Below are positions 1 to 8,502 of a stretch of DNA of 64,000 bases, piece after piece. The notes below the pieces were generated by a model, which ran no database searches, was not told the DNA's origin, and saw only the letters and a list, made by a program, of their open reading frames with translations. The stretch spans positions 1 through 64,000 of the forward strand of contig DAOTZA010000097.1 in assembly GCA_034434515.1 (NCBI GenBank), written 5' to 3'. Position 1 is the first letter of the stretch; every line of letters begins with the position of its first letter. Position numbers and translations under genes: made by a program. This DNA is from NAK19 sp034434515. Lineage in GTDB: Bacteria > Chloroflexota > Anaerolineae > Anaerolineales > UBA4823.

Positions 1-83
1 CCCTCACCCCCAGCCCCTCTCCCAGGGCGGGAGAGGGGAGATTGATTCCCTTCTCCCTTAGGGAGAAGGGTTAGGGATGAGGG
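1..83. repeat. Dispersed palindromic repeat, copy A
   Basis: The window opens inside a G/C-rich repeat that begins CCCTCACCCCCAGCCCC. It contains two short hairpins: CTCTCCC pairs with GGGAGAG, and TTCTCCCT pairs with AGGGAGAA. It ends GGGATGAGGGA. The same unit recurs at 8337-8420, 8465-8502, 21047-21134 and, in truncated tandem form, 21329-21446. It lies just downstream of the stop of the minus-strand sulfur-transport gene and may extend left of the window. Confidence 0.85.
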
Positions 84-88
84 ACTTT

Positions 89-1327
89 TTATCCACAACC
101 GCCGCCGCTGGGACCACGCTTGAGCTGGAGTTTAATCTTCGGTGTGTACTCAAACTCATAGTGGTGGGCGAAGGGATCGGAGGCTGAATAGCGATCGCCC
201 AAGGCGGCTGGGAATTGATAGCGGATATAATCTAACCCTAGCGCAGGAGTCGGTGTGGGAAGGATTTCGGGGTCTTCGGCAGCAAATAGCTCTAACCAGT
301 GGTTGATTCCGCCCTCCAGGATATAGACATTGGGTACGCTTTCTGTCACCAGAATTTTCCACGCTTCGGTTGCTGCTGCTTCATCGTTGCTCATCACGAC
401 AATCACTTGATTATCGGTGCGCTCCAAAAGTAAAGAGGGAATGAGCGAGCGCACCTGTTCGAGGGGCACATTGCGCGCGCCGCGCAGATGGAAGAGGTTG
501 TAATCGGCTTGTGGCCGCACGTCCAGCATCACGACCCGCAGTTGGTCGTTGGCAAGCGAGTCCAGCAGTTCTCCGGGATGAATTTGCACTTCGCGGTTGA
601 CCAGCAGGGCTTCTTTCTCGGGTGAAATGCGCGCCCATTTTTCAGCCGGGGTGGGTTCACCGATCAGCATCACCGCCAGCGCAGCTAAAAAGAGCGCCGC
701 CGCGCCAGCAACGCGCAGGCGGGGCTCTCGCGAGAGATCGCGCTTGCCAAAAATGCGTTCCAACTGCTCGCCGCCCCAGAACATGAACAACGCCATCAGT
801 ACTACCAGCACGACCACCACGCCGGCCGGCAGATGGAAGACATCCATCAGGGTCAGCCGACCGTAATAGCTGCTGTTGAAGAAATCTTCATACAGCCCCA
901 CCGTCTCACCGAACAGGAAGATGCCAAAGGCGCTGCCGAGGGCGAAGAACAGCCCATCGATCTTCAGGGTTGCCATCGAGACCAGCGAAGTGCCCGGACA
1001 GAAACCCCCGATAATAAAGCCAATCCCCATAATGAAACCGCCCAAAATGCCCGGCCAGAGGTAAGTGGGGTTGACCCAAATCAGGTTGTAATCCAGCCAA
1101 CCCAGCGCCGAAGCGCCAAAGATCAGCACCATGCCGACCACAATGGCGGTGAACATAACTTTGAGGACGGTCAGGTCTTTGAAATAGAATTGGGCCGCCA
1201 GCCGGGTGGAAATGGCAAAGCCGGACATTTCCAGAACGGCTCCAAAGGCAAGCCCGATCAGCAGGTAAATGGCATACATGCCGAATTTACCAAGCAAACC
1301 TTCAAGAGGGAGCGGAAACGGAGCCAT
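89..1327 (-). CDS. YeeE/YedE sulfur transporter fused to rhodanese domain
   Basis: The N-terminal part is hydrophobic, with several membrane segments and the YeeE/YedE signature GGFCPGTSLVSM, whose cysteine is the kind used to relay thiosulfate or sulfide sulfur in this family. From about residue 240 a rhodanese-like domain follows (VVMLDVRPQADYNLFHLRGA). Its active-site loop reads VVMSNDEAA, so the usual catalytic Cys is replaced by Ser and the domain is probably not a sulfurtransferase. The protein ends GGGCG. I start at the ATG at 1327 because GAGGAGG lies six bases upstream; an ATG seven codons earlier lacks a good site. It is the last gene of the operon, 11 bases after the preceding YeeE gene. 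The substrate is inferred. Confidence 0.85.
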   Translation of the reverse strand: MAPFPLPLEGLLGKFGMYAIYLLIGLAFGAVLEMSGFAISTRLAAQFYFKDLTVLKVMFTAIVVGMVLIFGASALGWLDYNLIWVNPTYLWPGILGGFIMGIGFIIGGFCPGTSLVSMATLKIDGLFFALGSAFGIFLFGETVGLYEDFFNSSYYGRLTLMDVFHLPAGVVVVLVVLMALFMFWGGEQLERIFGKRDLSREPRLRVAGAAALFLAALAVMLIGEPTPAEKWARISPEKEALLVNREVQIHPGELLDSLANDQLRVVMLDVRPQADYNLFHLRGARNVPLEQVRSLIPSLLLERTDNQVIVVMSNDEAAATEAWKILVTESVPNVYILEGGINHWLELFAAEDPEILPTPTPALGLDYIRYQFPAALGDRYSASDPFAHHYEFEYTPKIKLQLKRGPSGGGCG

Positions 1328-1338
1328 GATGTACCTCC

Positions 1339-1917
1339 TCAATTCCAAACTTTACGCAGGAAGTAAGCCAGGGCATACGCGCCGCCAAAGATGGCAAACA
1401 TCAGCGCCCAACTGCCGGCCGAAAGGGTGGCCCCACCGGAGAGGGCTTGCCCTGAGGTACAGCCTCGTGCCAGGCGCGCCCCGTACCCCATAATTGCCCC
1501 GCCGACGAAAGCCAACGCCCAGCGTTGGCGCACGGTGATGCGTGGACCTTTGTTGGTCTCAATTTTCAGGCGACCGTGCCACCAACCAGAAAGAAAGCCG
1601 CCGATAATTGCCCCAACGGTGACGAAGACGATCCAATCATCGAGCGGGTTGACTCCACCGCCGGCCATCTTGAGCAGATAGGCCGTGCGATCGACATGTT
1701 CGGGGGCAATCAGATCCTCAAGGAACACGACAATGCGATTGACTCCTCCAGAGGAACCAAGCCCGTTGCCAGTGATGAAAAAGGCTAAGAACAGAACAAT
1801 GCCCAAAAGCGTGCCGCCCAGATAGGGGTGCACATACGGTTTGGTCGGTCGCTCGAGAAAAAAGGCGCGCCAGCTAAACCGTCTGGGTTTGGATTTGGTC
1901 TGAGTCACTGCGCTCAT
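1339..1917 (-). CDS. YeeE/YedE family sulfur-transport membrane protein
   Basis: This 192-residue membrane protein has about four hydrophobic segments and the motif GYGARLARGCTSGQALSGG, the second half-site of YeeE/YedE transporters, with the conserved Cys. Together with the next gene it looks like a transporter split over two polypeptides, each giving one cysteine motif. The start at 1917 follows GAGGAGG with nine bases of spacing. It lies inside the end of the upstream cytochrome gene (44-base overlap), which suggests translational coupling. Thiosulfate or a related sulfur species is the likely cargo, from family knowledge and neighbours rather than direct evidence. Confidence 0.85.
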   Translation of the reverse strand: MSAVTQTKSKPRRFSWRAFFLERPTKPYVHPYLGGTLLGIVLFLAFFITGNGLGSSGGVNRIVVFLEDLIAPEHVDRTAYLLKMAGGGVNPLDDWIVFVTVGAIIGGFLSGWWHGRLKIETNKGPRITVRQRWALAFVGGAIMGYGARLARGCTSGQALSGGATLSAGSWALMFAIFGGAYALAYFLRKVWN

Positions 1918-4654
1918 CTGTAACAACCTCCTCAACTTCCAGGGCAGAGAGATCTTCGACATCTTCCCAGCCCATCATCATCGCTTTGATACTTGCCAAC
2001 GGCTCATGGCCGGTGGTGGTCAGATAAACATGACCGACGATAAAGGCGCCAAACAGCCAGGCGATCAGACTGTGAAAAGGCGCCAGGAATGGCAAACCGC
2101 CCAGCCGCTCGGCAATTTGTGGCCACTGTTGCACGCCCCACATCAGGATGCCTGTCAGGCCTTGCAAGGGCAGCAGCACATTCAAGATGGCAAAATAGGT
2201 GACTTGCTGCAAGGGATTCAGCTTGCGGTCAGGCCGTTTTTCAAAGGGATGCGGGTCACCTTTGAAGATGCCTTGCAGATAATATTTGGCTTGCACGATA
2301 GCCTGATCGAAGAAACCATACGGACGGGGAATGAATTGACGGATTTCCCCGCTTACCAGATGGTAAAAGAAGGACAGGAAAGCATTGATGGCAAGGATGG
2401 CAGCCATCACATTATGAACGATGACCACCCCGCTGAAACTGAACATGCCAAACACATCGGGGCGGTGGATGATCAACCCGGTGAAGAGCAAGATCACGAT
2501 GGTGAAGGTCTGCAACCAATGCCAGAAGCGCTCATAAACGGCGTAGATATACACGCGTTTGAGCGGGATGTTGTGACGTGCCCGTTTGGTAGCGGTCAGA
2601 AAGCGCACTGTGCCGTGACCGGCAACGCCAGCCAGCACGCCCAGGAAGAACAAGCCGCCTACCCAATCGACCCAGGCAACCCGATTGTGGCCGAAAACAT
2701 AGCGACCCTGTCTGGCAACCACGGGCTGGTAGTACAATGCCCCGCCGCGCAGAACGAGTTCCCCTTCGGCGGAGACATTGGCGTCCTTGACAAAGCTCGG
2801 CATCACCTCCGCCGGCACATAGTCGGCTAATTTCATCGGTTGAGCAAGGTAAGAGGTATCGCTGTGGCAGACCCGGCAGTCACCTATGGCCCACTCACCG
2901 CGCGCCACATTGTGGTTGATTGAATAGGGTTGAATCTCACCTTGAATGCGCGGGTTTTGCAAGCCCAGGGCGCTCAGGCGGGAGGCAATCAGCGCTTGCT
3001 TTTTGGGTGTATCTAAACGCAGTTCGCTGGAATCAAGCTTGCCATCTTTGTTGCTATCGAACAGTCTCAGCACTTCAGGATGATAGGTGTCGCCTTCCAG
3101 CCAGACGGCCTGCAAATCCTGCAAACGCACTGGCCGTTCGCCATCGGGTGAGTCGTACACCCAAAACCAGGCTACGATCAGGTTATAGGGTGCCAGAGGG
3201 CGTTTGCCGTTCTCATCCAGGCGGGAGAGCAGGACGGGTTGGAAGCCAGTCACCAGATCGTTCAGCGTTCCCGTGTTCCCTTCTGCGCCGCGGCAGGTCG
3301 CTGCGCCTTCGCCTTGGGGGGTCAGCACTGTCCAATCTACCGCCGAGACGGCCGGCGCATACAGGTTGGGAATATGGCATGTCTCACAAGAAACCTCGGC
3401 AAAGTGCTGACGGGCATAAGGTAGCCAGGTATGAGTTTTTTCGGCGTTGTGGCAAGACTCACAGCGCCGCATCGTTCCCCGCAGTTCTGGCGCAAGCAGG
3501 TTTTGGGCGCTCTGCCCGCGGGCGAAGTTGTGATCGGGCTTTTGCAGGTATTCGCCGATTTCCAGACGACGCGGGTCAAACTGCAGGTGAGAAAGCTGCT
3601 CCTGCGAGGCCGGCTGAGCGTAAGTCGGGTTGTTGATCGAGTAGTGACACGAAGTGCACTTCAAACCCCGTTCAGCGTGAATATCGAAGGGACGGTTTAG
3701 GGTTTGCTTATTGGCAATATTCATGCCCGAACGGGAGATACGCTGGCCAGCAAATACCTGTCCGGTAGTTGCGGTTTGCCAGTTCTCTAAGGAGCAACCA
3801 CTCAACACCAGTGGGTCGGTGCCGGAATGAGCCACCCCATGACACTGGGCGCAATTTTCGTTGGTGGGATCCTGAATGAAGACGTATTCTTTTTTGAGTT
3901 GACCGCTTGGGTCGAAGGCGTCTGGGTTATAAACCAGAGCCTCGCCACTTGACATTACCACACCGCTATCCAACAGCGTGGCCGTGTTTGCCCACTGGAA
4001 GCGCCCATCGAGCAAAGCTTGCCGGCGCGCCTTCTGGTTGGGGTTTGGGGTATGGCAAAGGAAGCAATTCATCTCTGCAACGCCAGATTTCTTCCAATCC
4101 CAGCTTTGCACCGTCCCATTGGGGGCGAGTACCCGTGCATCCGGGCTATCCGCAGGGATTTCGATGAGGGGCAGACCCTGGCGAGATTGCTGGGCTGGGC
4201 CGCCGCCAACGTGGCGCAGACCAATCGTGCGCACCCACTCTGCCACGCCAAGATCCAGGTTCTGGTCAGCCGGTGGGGAAAGGTAACGATAGAGCAAGGG
4301 ATTCCATTTGCCGAAGGGGCCATTGCTGGTATCCCAGGGACGACCGCTGGGCGCCTTGCCTGGTAGAGTCACGTCGCTTAAGCCTAAATCGGTATGGAAG
4401 CTGTGGCTGGCAATGAAAGTCGTATTATGGCATTGTCCACAGGTCTGCATGGTGGAAATCGGAGCGCCGCTCTCTAAAACATTCTTCCCCTCGGCATCCA
4501 GAAAAGCAAAGGTGGGATGGATGGGAGAGGCTTGCGCTTCGGAAAGCGGCGGCAGATGAGCAAAACCTTGTTGGACGATCAGTCCGCCAAACACAGCCAG
4601 GATTGCCAGGGGTATGAGCAGTTTGGGGTTGAACGGAAGAGTCGGTTTCATCAT
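1874..4654 (-). CDS. Seven-haem cytochrome c fused to cytochrome b561-type membrane domain
   Basis: The 926-residue protein has an N-terminal signal/anchor (about 11-31) and seven CxxCH haem motifs, at about residues 72, 197, 268, 333, 398, 423 and 593. A canonical 12-residue EF-hand loop, DSNKDGKLDSSE, occupies 533-544. After about residue 655 come about five membrane helices with His pairs typical of cytochrome b561 or PhsC/hydrogenase b subunits (FWHWLQTFTIV, IVHNVM, PFHSLIAW, GHVYLTTTGHE). The fusion would pass electrons between the quinone pool and periplasmic haems. It sits directly after the octahaem cytochrome gene, its likely partner. The calcium loop between haems six and seven is unusual. 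Physiological direction is unknown. Confidence 0.85.
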   Translation of the reverse strand: MMKPTLPFNPKLLIPLAILAVFGGLIVQQGFAHLPPLSEAQASPIHPTFAFLDAEGKNVLESGAPISTMQTCGQCHNTTFIASHSFHTDLGLSDVTLPGKAPSGRPWDTSNGPFGKWNPLLYRYLSPPADQNLDLGVAEWVRTIGLRHVGGGPAQQSRQGLPLIEIPADSPDARVLAPNGTVQSWDWKKSGVAEMNCFLCHTPNPNQKARRQALLDGRFQWANTATLLDSGVVMSSGEALVYNPDAFDPSGQLKKEYVFIQDPTNENCAQCHGVAHSGTDPLVLSGCSLENWQTATTGQVFAGQRISRSGMNIANKQTLNRPFDIHAERGLKCTSCHYSINNPTYAQPASQEQLSHLQFDPRRLEIGEYLQKPDHNFARGQSAQNLLAPELRGTMRRCESCHNAEKTHTWLPYARQHFAEVSCETCHIPNLYAPAVSAVDWTVLTPQGEGAATCRGAEGNTGTLNDLVTGFQPVLLSRLDENGKRPLAPYNLIVAWFWVYDSPDGERPVRLQDLQAVWLEGDTYHPEVLRLFDSNKDGKLDSSELRLDTPKKQALIASRLSALGLQNPRIQGEIQPYSINHNVARGEWAIGDCRVCHSDTSYLAQPMKLADYVPAEVMPSFVKDANVSAEGELVLRGGALYYQPVVARQGRYVFGHNRVAWVDWVGGLFFLGVLAGVAGHGTVRFLTATKRARHNIPLKRVYIYAVYERFWHWLQTFTIVILLFTGLIIHRPDVFGMFSFSGVVIVHNVMAAILAINAFLSFFYHLVSGEIRQFIPRPYGFFDQAIVQAKYYLQGIFKGDPHPFEKRPDRKLNPLQQVTYFAILNVLLPLQGLTGILMWGVQQWPQIAERLGGLPFLAPFHSLIAWLFGAFIVGHVYLTTTGHEPLASIKAMMMGWEDVEDLSALEVEEVVTDERSDSDQIQTQTV

Positions 4655-4739
4655 TGCTGTTCTTTTCCTTGAGAAGCGGTTTGAGACCCGTTCTGAGAAA
4701 GCAACCCTGTCGCTTGCTCTCCCAGAACGGGCGCAGCGA

Positions 4740-6176
4740 TCACCGATTGCTGAAACGACCTCCCCATTGCATGGGGTCGCCGGGGTAGCCGAGGGCTTGC
4801 CAGTCCAAACGCCCGTTCACGCTATGGCAATCGTTGCATTGCAGGGCGTTGGGGCTGGTTTGCACCATGTGGGTGATCGGCCAGTACATCCAGGTTTCAG
4901 CAAAGTCATACTCACCGCTAAAGGGTAAACCGGTAAATTGTGCGCCTTTGCGCAAGGCATCTGCCCAGTCAAAAGTGGTCCAAAAGCCGCCTTCGCCGGC
5001 CGTCAAAGGTTGCAACAGATAGTTATAGACTTTGTCGTAGGGTTGGCGGGCGACATGAATCTTGAAGGGGAAAATCTTGGCAGTGGGATCGTTGATATCG
5101 CCAGCCGGGGGATTCAACAGGGTCGGTTTGGTCGGATCGATTTTATCTCCCAGGAGATAACGATATGAAACGCTCTCGTTGAACCAGAGGTAGGTTGGGA
5201 GCACGTTCTTTTCGTAGATAAAGGTGCCTTTGATCTTCAAATAGGTGTAGTGATCTTCGGGTTGATCCTGTCCGGCGGTTGACCAATCCCAAAAAGTCTT
5301 GGTGGGGTCTTTCAAGGCAAAGGAAGGGACATGGCAAGTCTGGCAAGCTACCGTTTTGACGTGGGCGTTGATACGCTCATCAGCATGCAGGCGTTCGCTG
5401 TGACAATCGGTGCAATAGACCTGATTGCTGCCCTCCACACTGACCGAAATCATGCGCCCTTTAATCTGGTGTTTTTCGGTGCGGTGACAATCGGTGCATT
5501 GCAGGTCTTCGCGGCCCATGTGGACGTCCAGATTCTCGGAGGGGAAATAGAGGCTCTCATCCAGGTCGCCGTGTTTAACGCCATTGCCGCCGCCGCCGTC
5601 AAAGTGACAGGCGCCACAGTTCTCGCGGGTCGGGTTACGCACGCTTTTGGCTGCAGCGACTAGATCGACTCCCTCGGCCGGCAAACCGTAATCGGCTTTG
5701 GCATAGGTCGTCATATCGGCATGGCAGGCGAGGCAGTCCACATTCTCGGGGTTGTTGAAATCAAAGGTGTTGTCCGACCAGCCATAGCCAGCATGACAGG
5801 TGTTGCATTTGTTCCAGTTGCCCTGAATGCCGAGACAAAAGTTGTTGATCAGGTTTTTCTTTCCAATACCCATGACAACGTTGTCATGGCCCGGGATTGG
5901 CACCGGCTTGCTCTCCCAGGTCCAGTGGACCGTTTGCATCACTTCTTGAGCGGCTTCGGGGTGACATTTCAGACAGGTACGGGTGACTTCCTGGGGGGTG
6001 TTGAAGGGCCCTTGAATAATGTTGGCATGGGGGGTGTGGGGTTTATGCTTGGGCAAAAAGGCGCGGGGGTTATCCACAGAGGCTTCTGCCCTGGGCCAGA
6101 AGATCGCCAGCGGGATGAGGATCACCGCCAGCGTCACAATGAGTCCAATCAGCCAGATGTAGCGAAAGTTTCTCAT
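4740..6176 (-). CDS. Octahaem tetrathionate reductase-like cytochrome c
   Basis: The 478-residue protein has a signal anchor (about 6-28) and eight CxxCH motifs, at about residues 68, 124, 148, 187, 227, 255, 278 and 447. The haem number, spacing and late isolated eighth haem match the octahaem tetrathionate reductase (OTR) family. Members reduce tetrathionate, nitrite or hydroxylamine in vitro at a lysine-ligated haem. The start has AAAGGAG five bases upstream. It lies ten bases after arsR and is followed by the seven-haem/b561 gene, its probable quinol-linked electron donor or acceptor. The true substrate is not settled even for the family; the sulfur transporters in the operon favour a sulfur compound. 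Confidence 0.85.
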   Translation of the reverse strand: MRNFRYIWLIGLIVTLAVILIPLAIFWPRAEASVDNPRAFLPKHKPHTPHANIIQGPFNTPQEVTRTCLKCHPEAAQEVMQTVHWTWESKPVPIPGHDNVVMGIGKKNLINNFCLGIQGNWNKCNTCHAGYGWSDNTFDFNNPENVDCLACHADMTTYAKADYGLPAEGVDLVAAAKSVRNPTRENCGACHFDGGGGNGVKHGDLDESLYFPSENLDVHMGREDLQCTDCHRTEKHQIKGRMISVSVEGSNQVYCTDCHSERLHADERINAHVKTVACQTCHVPSFALKDPTKTFWDWSTAGQDQPEDHYTYLKIKGTFIYEKNVLPTYLWFNESVSYRYLLGDKIDPTKPTLLNPPAGDINDPTAKIFPFKIHVARQPYDKVYNYLLQPLTAGEGGFWTTFDWADALRKGAQFTGLPFSGEYDFAETWMYWPITHMVQTSPNALQCNDCHSVNGRLDWQALGYPGDPMQWGGRFSNR

Positions 6177-6186
6177 CGGGTCTCCT

Positions 6187-6546
6187 TTATTCGCTTTCTT
6201 GGTTCAGCTCAACTTCCTGCATCACGACGGCACGGCGCAAAACGCCATCCCGCAAAACTTCGCGCAGCAAATCCAAAGCTTGGATGAGGCGTTCATCTGC
6301 CAGAGAATACTCCACCGTTTGCCCCTTGCGGGTGGCGATCACCAGACCGCGCTCGCGCAGCGTCTTGAGATGGCGTGAGATGGTTGATTGCGGAACGCCA
6401 AACTCAACTGTCAACTCGTTTACCGTGCGCGGGCTTTCAAAGAGCGTGTAGAGCAACAGAATGCGTGTCGGGTCGGCGAGGGCTGAACAGATGTCAGCGT
6501 GCAGTTGATTAACTTCTTGAGAGAGGGAAGGGCTTAAGGCGCTCAT
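6187..6546 (-). CDS. ArsR-family transcriptional repressor
   Basis: This 119-residue winged-helix protein has the ArsR/SmtB core: ALADPTRILLLYTLFESPRT, then VNELTVEFGVPQSTISRHLK (recognition helix) and a beta-wing around GLVIATRKGQTVEYSL. It contains no cysteine at all, so it does not use a metal-thiolate site or the two-cysteine polysulfide switch of BigR/SqrR-type relatives; the signal it senses is unclear. As first gene of the octahaem/YeeE operon it most likely autoregulates. A near-perfect palindrome lies 25 bases upstream of its start. Confidence 0.85.
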   Translation of the reverse strand: MSALSPSLSQEVNQLHADICSALADPTRILLLYTLFESPRTVNELTVEFGVPQSTISRHLKTLRERGLVIATRKGQTVEYSLADERLIQALDLLREVLRDGVLRRAVVMQEVELNQESE

Positions 6547-6571
6547 ACATCCTAACCTATCAAGTTATGCG

Positions 6572-6638
6572 CTTATCCGAATAAGTGTCGTTTAGATGAT
6601 AGCGCAACTCCCCTCTATTCGCTAAGTGACAAATGTCA
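6572..6638 (-). promoter_or_regulatory. Operator-like palindromes upstream of the arsR operon
   Basis: Two inverted repeats lie between the arsR start and the gene behind it. CTTAT-CCGA-ATAAG (6572-6585) has five-base arms and fits an ArsR operator. GTGACA-AA-TGTCAC (6625-6638) has perfect six-base arms and resembles a CRP/FNR-family site (TGAC-N4-GTCA core, as for HcpR-like regulators). Their placement in the only promoter-sized gap of the operon suggests dual control by ArsR and an anaerobic or redox CRP/FNR-type regulator. Binding is inferred. Confidence 0.55.
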
Positions 6639-6658
6639 CAAAGGCTGATGACAAAAGA

Positions 6659-7585
6659 TCATTGCTGCGGAGAGGGCCGCCAGCGCAACTCGTAAAGCTG
6701 ATCGGCTAAATGCCGAATCTCGCTTGCCCGCGCCAGAGCGCTCAACCAACTGCGCGGGATTTTCTCCACCCCATAAAACGCCCCGGCGATCTGTCCACAA
6801 ACTGCCGCCGTGGTATCCGAATCGTAGCCCAAATTTGCCGCCAGCAACACTGCCTGACGAAAGTTCTCAGCCTGCCAGAAGCACCACAAGGCAGCTTGTA
6901 AAGTATTGACCACATAGCCACTGGCAACGATATCCGATTCTTTCTTGCGCAGATAACAACCCTCGGCAATCTCGGCAATGGCAGGGGCTAACTCCTCGCT
7001 TTCAAAATAGCGATTCCGGGTTTCAAAGAGAATGACGTGCTTGGGTTCGCCGCGCAATGCTAACGCCAGCATTACGGCAAACAGGCGGCAGGCATCGACG
7101 GCTTCGCGGGAAGCATGTGTGGTGCGCGAACTCTCCCCGGCATAATAGGCAACTTTTTGTAAATCTTCGACGTAAAACATTGGGATTGGGGCAAGGCGCA
7201 TCAGTGAACCGTTGCCGGAGGTCAGGGGATCGGTGGAGCCGGCATATGGGTCACCGTTTTGTTCAAAGCGCCGCAGGGCTGCAGCAGTGGTATAGCCGAT
7301 ATCGAAGCAAACCCCTGTGCTGCTCCACAAACCTTCATCCCGCCAGCGACAGTAGCGTTCCATCTGGTCACGCGCATCAAAGCCGTTGCAGCGCACCAGG
7401 CTATCGGCCAGGCACAATGCCATAGCTGTGTCATCTGTCCACTGACCTGGGGCAAGGTTAAACGGCCCTCCACCCACCAGATCGGTCAGAGGGAGGAAAC
7501 TGCCCGGCGGCTGGAATTCCACCGCTGCGCCCAGCGCATCCCCACAGGCTAAACCGAGCAGACAACCCTCGAAGCGCTTTTTCAT
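6659..7585 (-). CDS. ADP-ribosylglycohydrolase (DraG-like)
   Basis: The 308-residue protein has the ADP-ribosylglycohydrolase fold signatures: GCLLGLACGDALG near the N terminus, GQWTDDTAM (metal-binding TDD), GNGSLMRLAPI in the middle and LGYDSDTTAAVCGQI near the C terminus, whose DSDT supplies the second metal ligands. Such enzymes remove ADP-ribose from arginine or other acceptors with two Mg ions. All catalytic aspartates are present and length is normal. It lies six bases after the membrane rhodanese gene, so the two are probably co-transcribed. No ADP-ribosyltransferase partner is seen nearby and the target is unknown. Confidence 0.88.
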   Translation of the reverse strand: MKKRFEGCLLGLACGDALGAAVEFQPPGSFLPLTDLVGGGPFNLAPGQWTDDTAMALCLADSLVRCNGFDARDQMERYCRWRDEGLWSSTGVCFDIGYTTAAALRRFEQNGDPYAGSTDPLTSGNGSLMRLAPIPMFYVEDLQKVAYYAGESSRTTHASREAVDACRLFAVMLALALRGEPKHVILFETRNRYFESEELAPAIAEIAEGCYLRKKESDIVASGYVVNTLQAALWCFWQAENFRQAVLLAANLGYDSDTTAAVCGQIAGAFYGVEKIPRSWLSALARASEIRHLADQLYELRWRPSPQQ

Positions 7586-7591
7586 CGTTGC

Positions 7592-8062
7592 TTAGGGTCC
7601 CTGAACCAGCGGATACCCTTTTGCCGCCCAATCGGTAATCCCGCCAGCCATGGAACTGACTTGCTTGAAGCCGTTCTCTAATAGAATTAACGTGCCCTCA
7701 CGGCTGCGATTGCCCGAACGACAGACAACCACGATTTCACGGTCACGCGGCAGCTCGTTTACCCGCTGAGCCAGTTGATCGAGGGGGATGAGGGTGGCGT
7801 TGGGGATGTGTCTTTCGTTCCACTCTTCGGGTTGGCGCACATCCAGAATGAAGGCGCTCCGTTGATATTTTTCATAAGCCTGCTCTACGTTGATTTCCGG
7901 TATCCACCCTGTGCGCCGATTGGCATAGGCAATTTGCTGATAGACGCCATAAATCACCAAGATCACCACAATGCCCAGAACAACCCAGGTGAGCAGGGAA
8001 GATGAACTTTGGCGAGAAGGCTTTTTCGCGGTTGTCTTATGCGTAGAGGATTTCTTTGTCAT
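7592..8062 (-). CDS. Membrane-anchored rhodanese-like protein
   Basis: I start at the ATG at 8062, preceded by GGAG; the result is 156 residues. A Lys/Ser-rich N-terminal tail is followed by one membrane helix (SSLLTWVVLGIVVILVIYG) and a single rhodanese domain facing outward. The active loop VVVCRSGNRSREG keeps the catalytic Cys and the CRxGxR form of thiosulfate or polysulfide sulfurtransferases. It probably handles sulfane sulfur at the membrane surface, which fits the sulfur genes at 1-6.5 kb. Unlike the fused rhodanese at 89-1327, this one looks catalytically competent. Confidence 0.85.
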   Translation of the reverse strand: MTKKSSTHKTTAKKPSRQSSSSLLTWVVLGIVVILVIYGVYQQIAYANRRTGWIPEINVEQAYEKYQRSAFILDVRQPEEWNERHIPNATLIPLDQLAQRVNELPRDREIVVVCRSGNRSREGTLILLENGFKQVSSMAGGITDWAAKGYPLVQGP

Positions 8063-8236
8063 TTTTGCTCCAGGTGAAAATGGGTTGTCTTTATCATACT
8101 TCAAGGAGGGTGAAGCCGTCAACCATTTTTCGGCTGACATCCTTAAGTCTGAGAAAAAGGATTTGAGATCAGTTGTCTTACAAGGATGAGATGACCCCCT
8201 TCTCGGCAAATTTTTATGGTAAAATTTTCAACGCTT

Positions 8237-8309
8237 GCCCCCATCGTCTAGTGGCCCAGGACGTAGCCCTCTCAAGGCTAAAACACGAGTTCGAACCTCG
8301 TTGGGGGCA
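8237..8309 (+). tRNA. tRNA-Glu (anticodon CTC)
   Basis: The 73-base sequence folds as a cloverleaf. The acceptor stem is GCCCCCA with TGGGGGC, the D arm contains GTCTAGTGG, the anticodon loop is CTCTCAA, and the T arm is ACGAG-TTCGAAC-CTCGT. The anticodon CTC reads GAG (Glu). CCA is not encoded. A run of five T follows directly and may terminate transcription. Repeat copies B and C lie just downstream. Confidence 0.95.
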
Positions 8310-8336
8310 TTTTTGATTATTGGGCAAGGGGAGCAG

Positions 8337-8420
8337 CCCTCACCCCCAGCCCCTCTCCCACAAGGGTAGAGGGGAGCTTGACTCCCTTCTCCCTTAGGGA
8401 GAAGGGTAGGGGATGAGGGA
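8337..8420. repeat. Dispersed palindromic repeat, copy B
   Basis: This is a full-length copy of the element at 1-83, from CCCTCACCCCCAGCCCC to GATGAGGGA, with both internal hairpins. It lies between tRNA-Glu and the methyltransferase gene. Confidence 0.9.
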
Positions 8421-8464
8421 TAAATCGGAAATGCGCTAATATCCTGAAATGATCGAGGGGAGCA

Positions 8465-8502
8465 CCCTCACCCCCAGCCCCTCTCCCGTGGGGAGAGGGG
8501 AG
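8465..8502. repeat. Dispersed palindromic repeat, half copy C
   Basis: Only the first hairpin half of the element is present. It overlaps the 3' end of the methyltransferase gene and supplies its last codons and stop. Confidence 0.9.
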
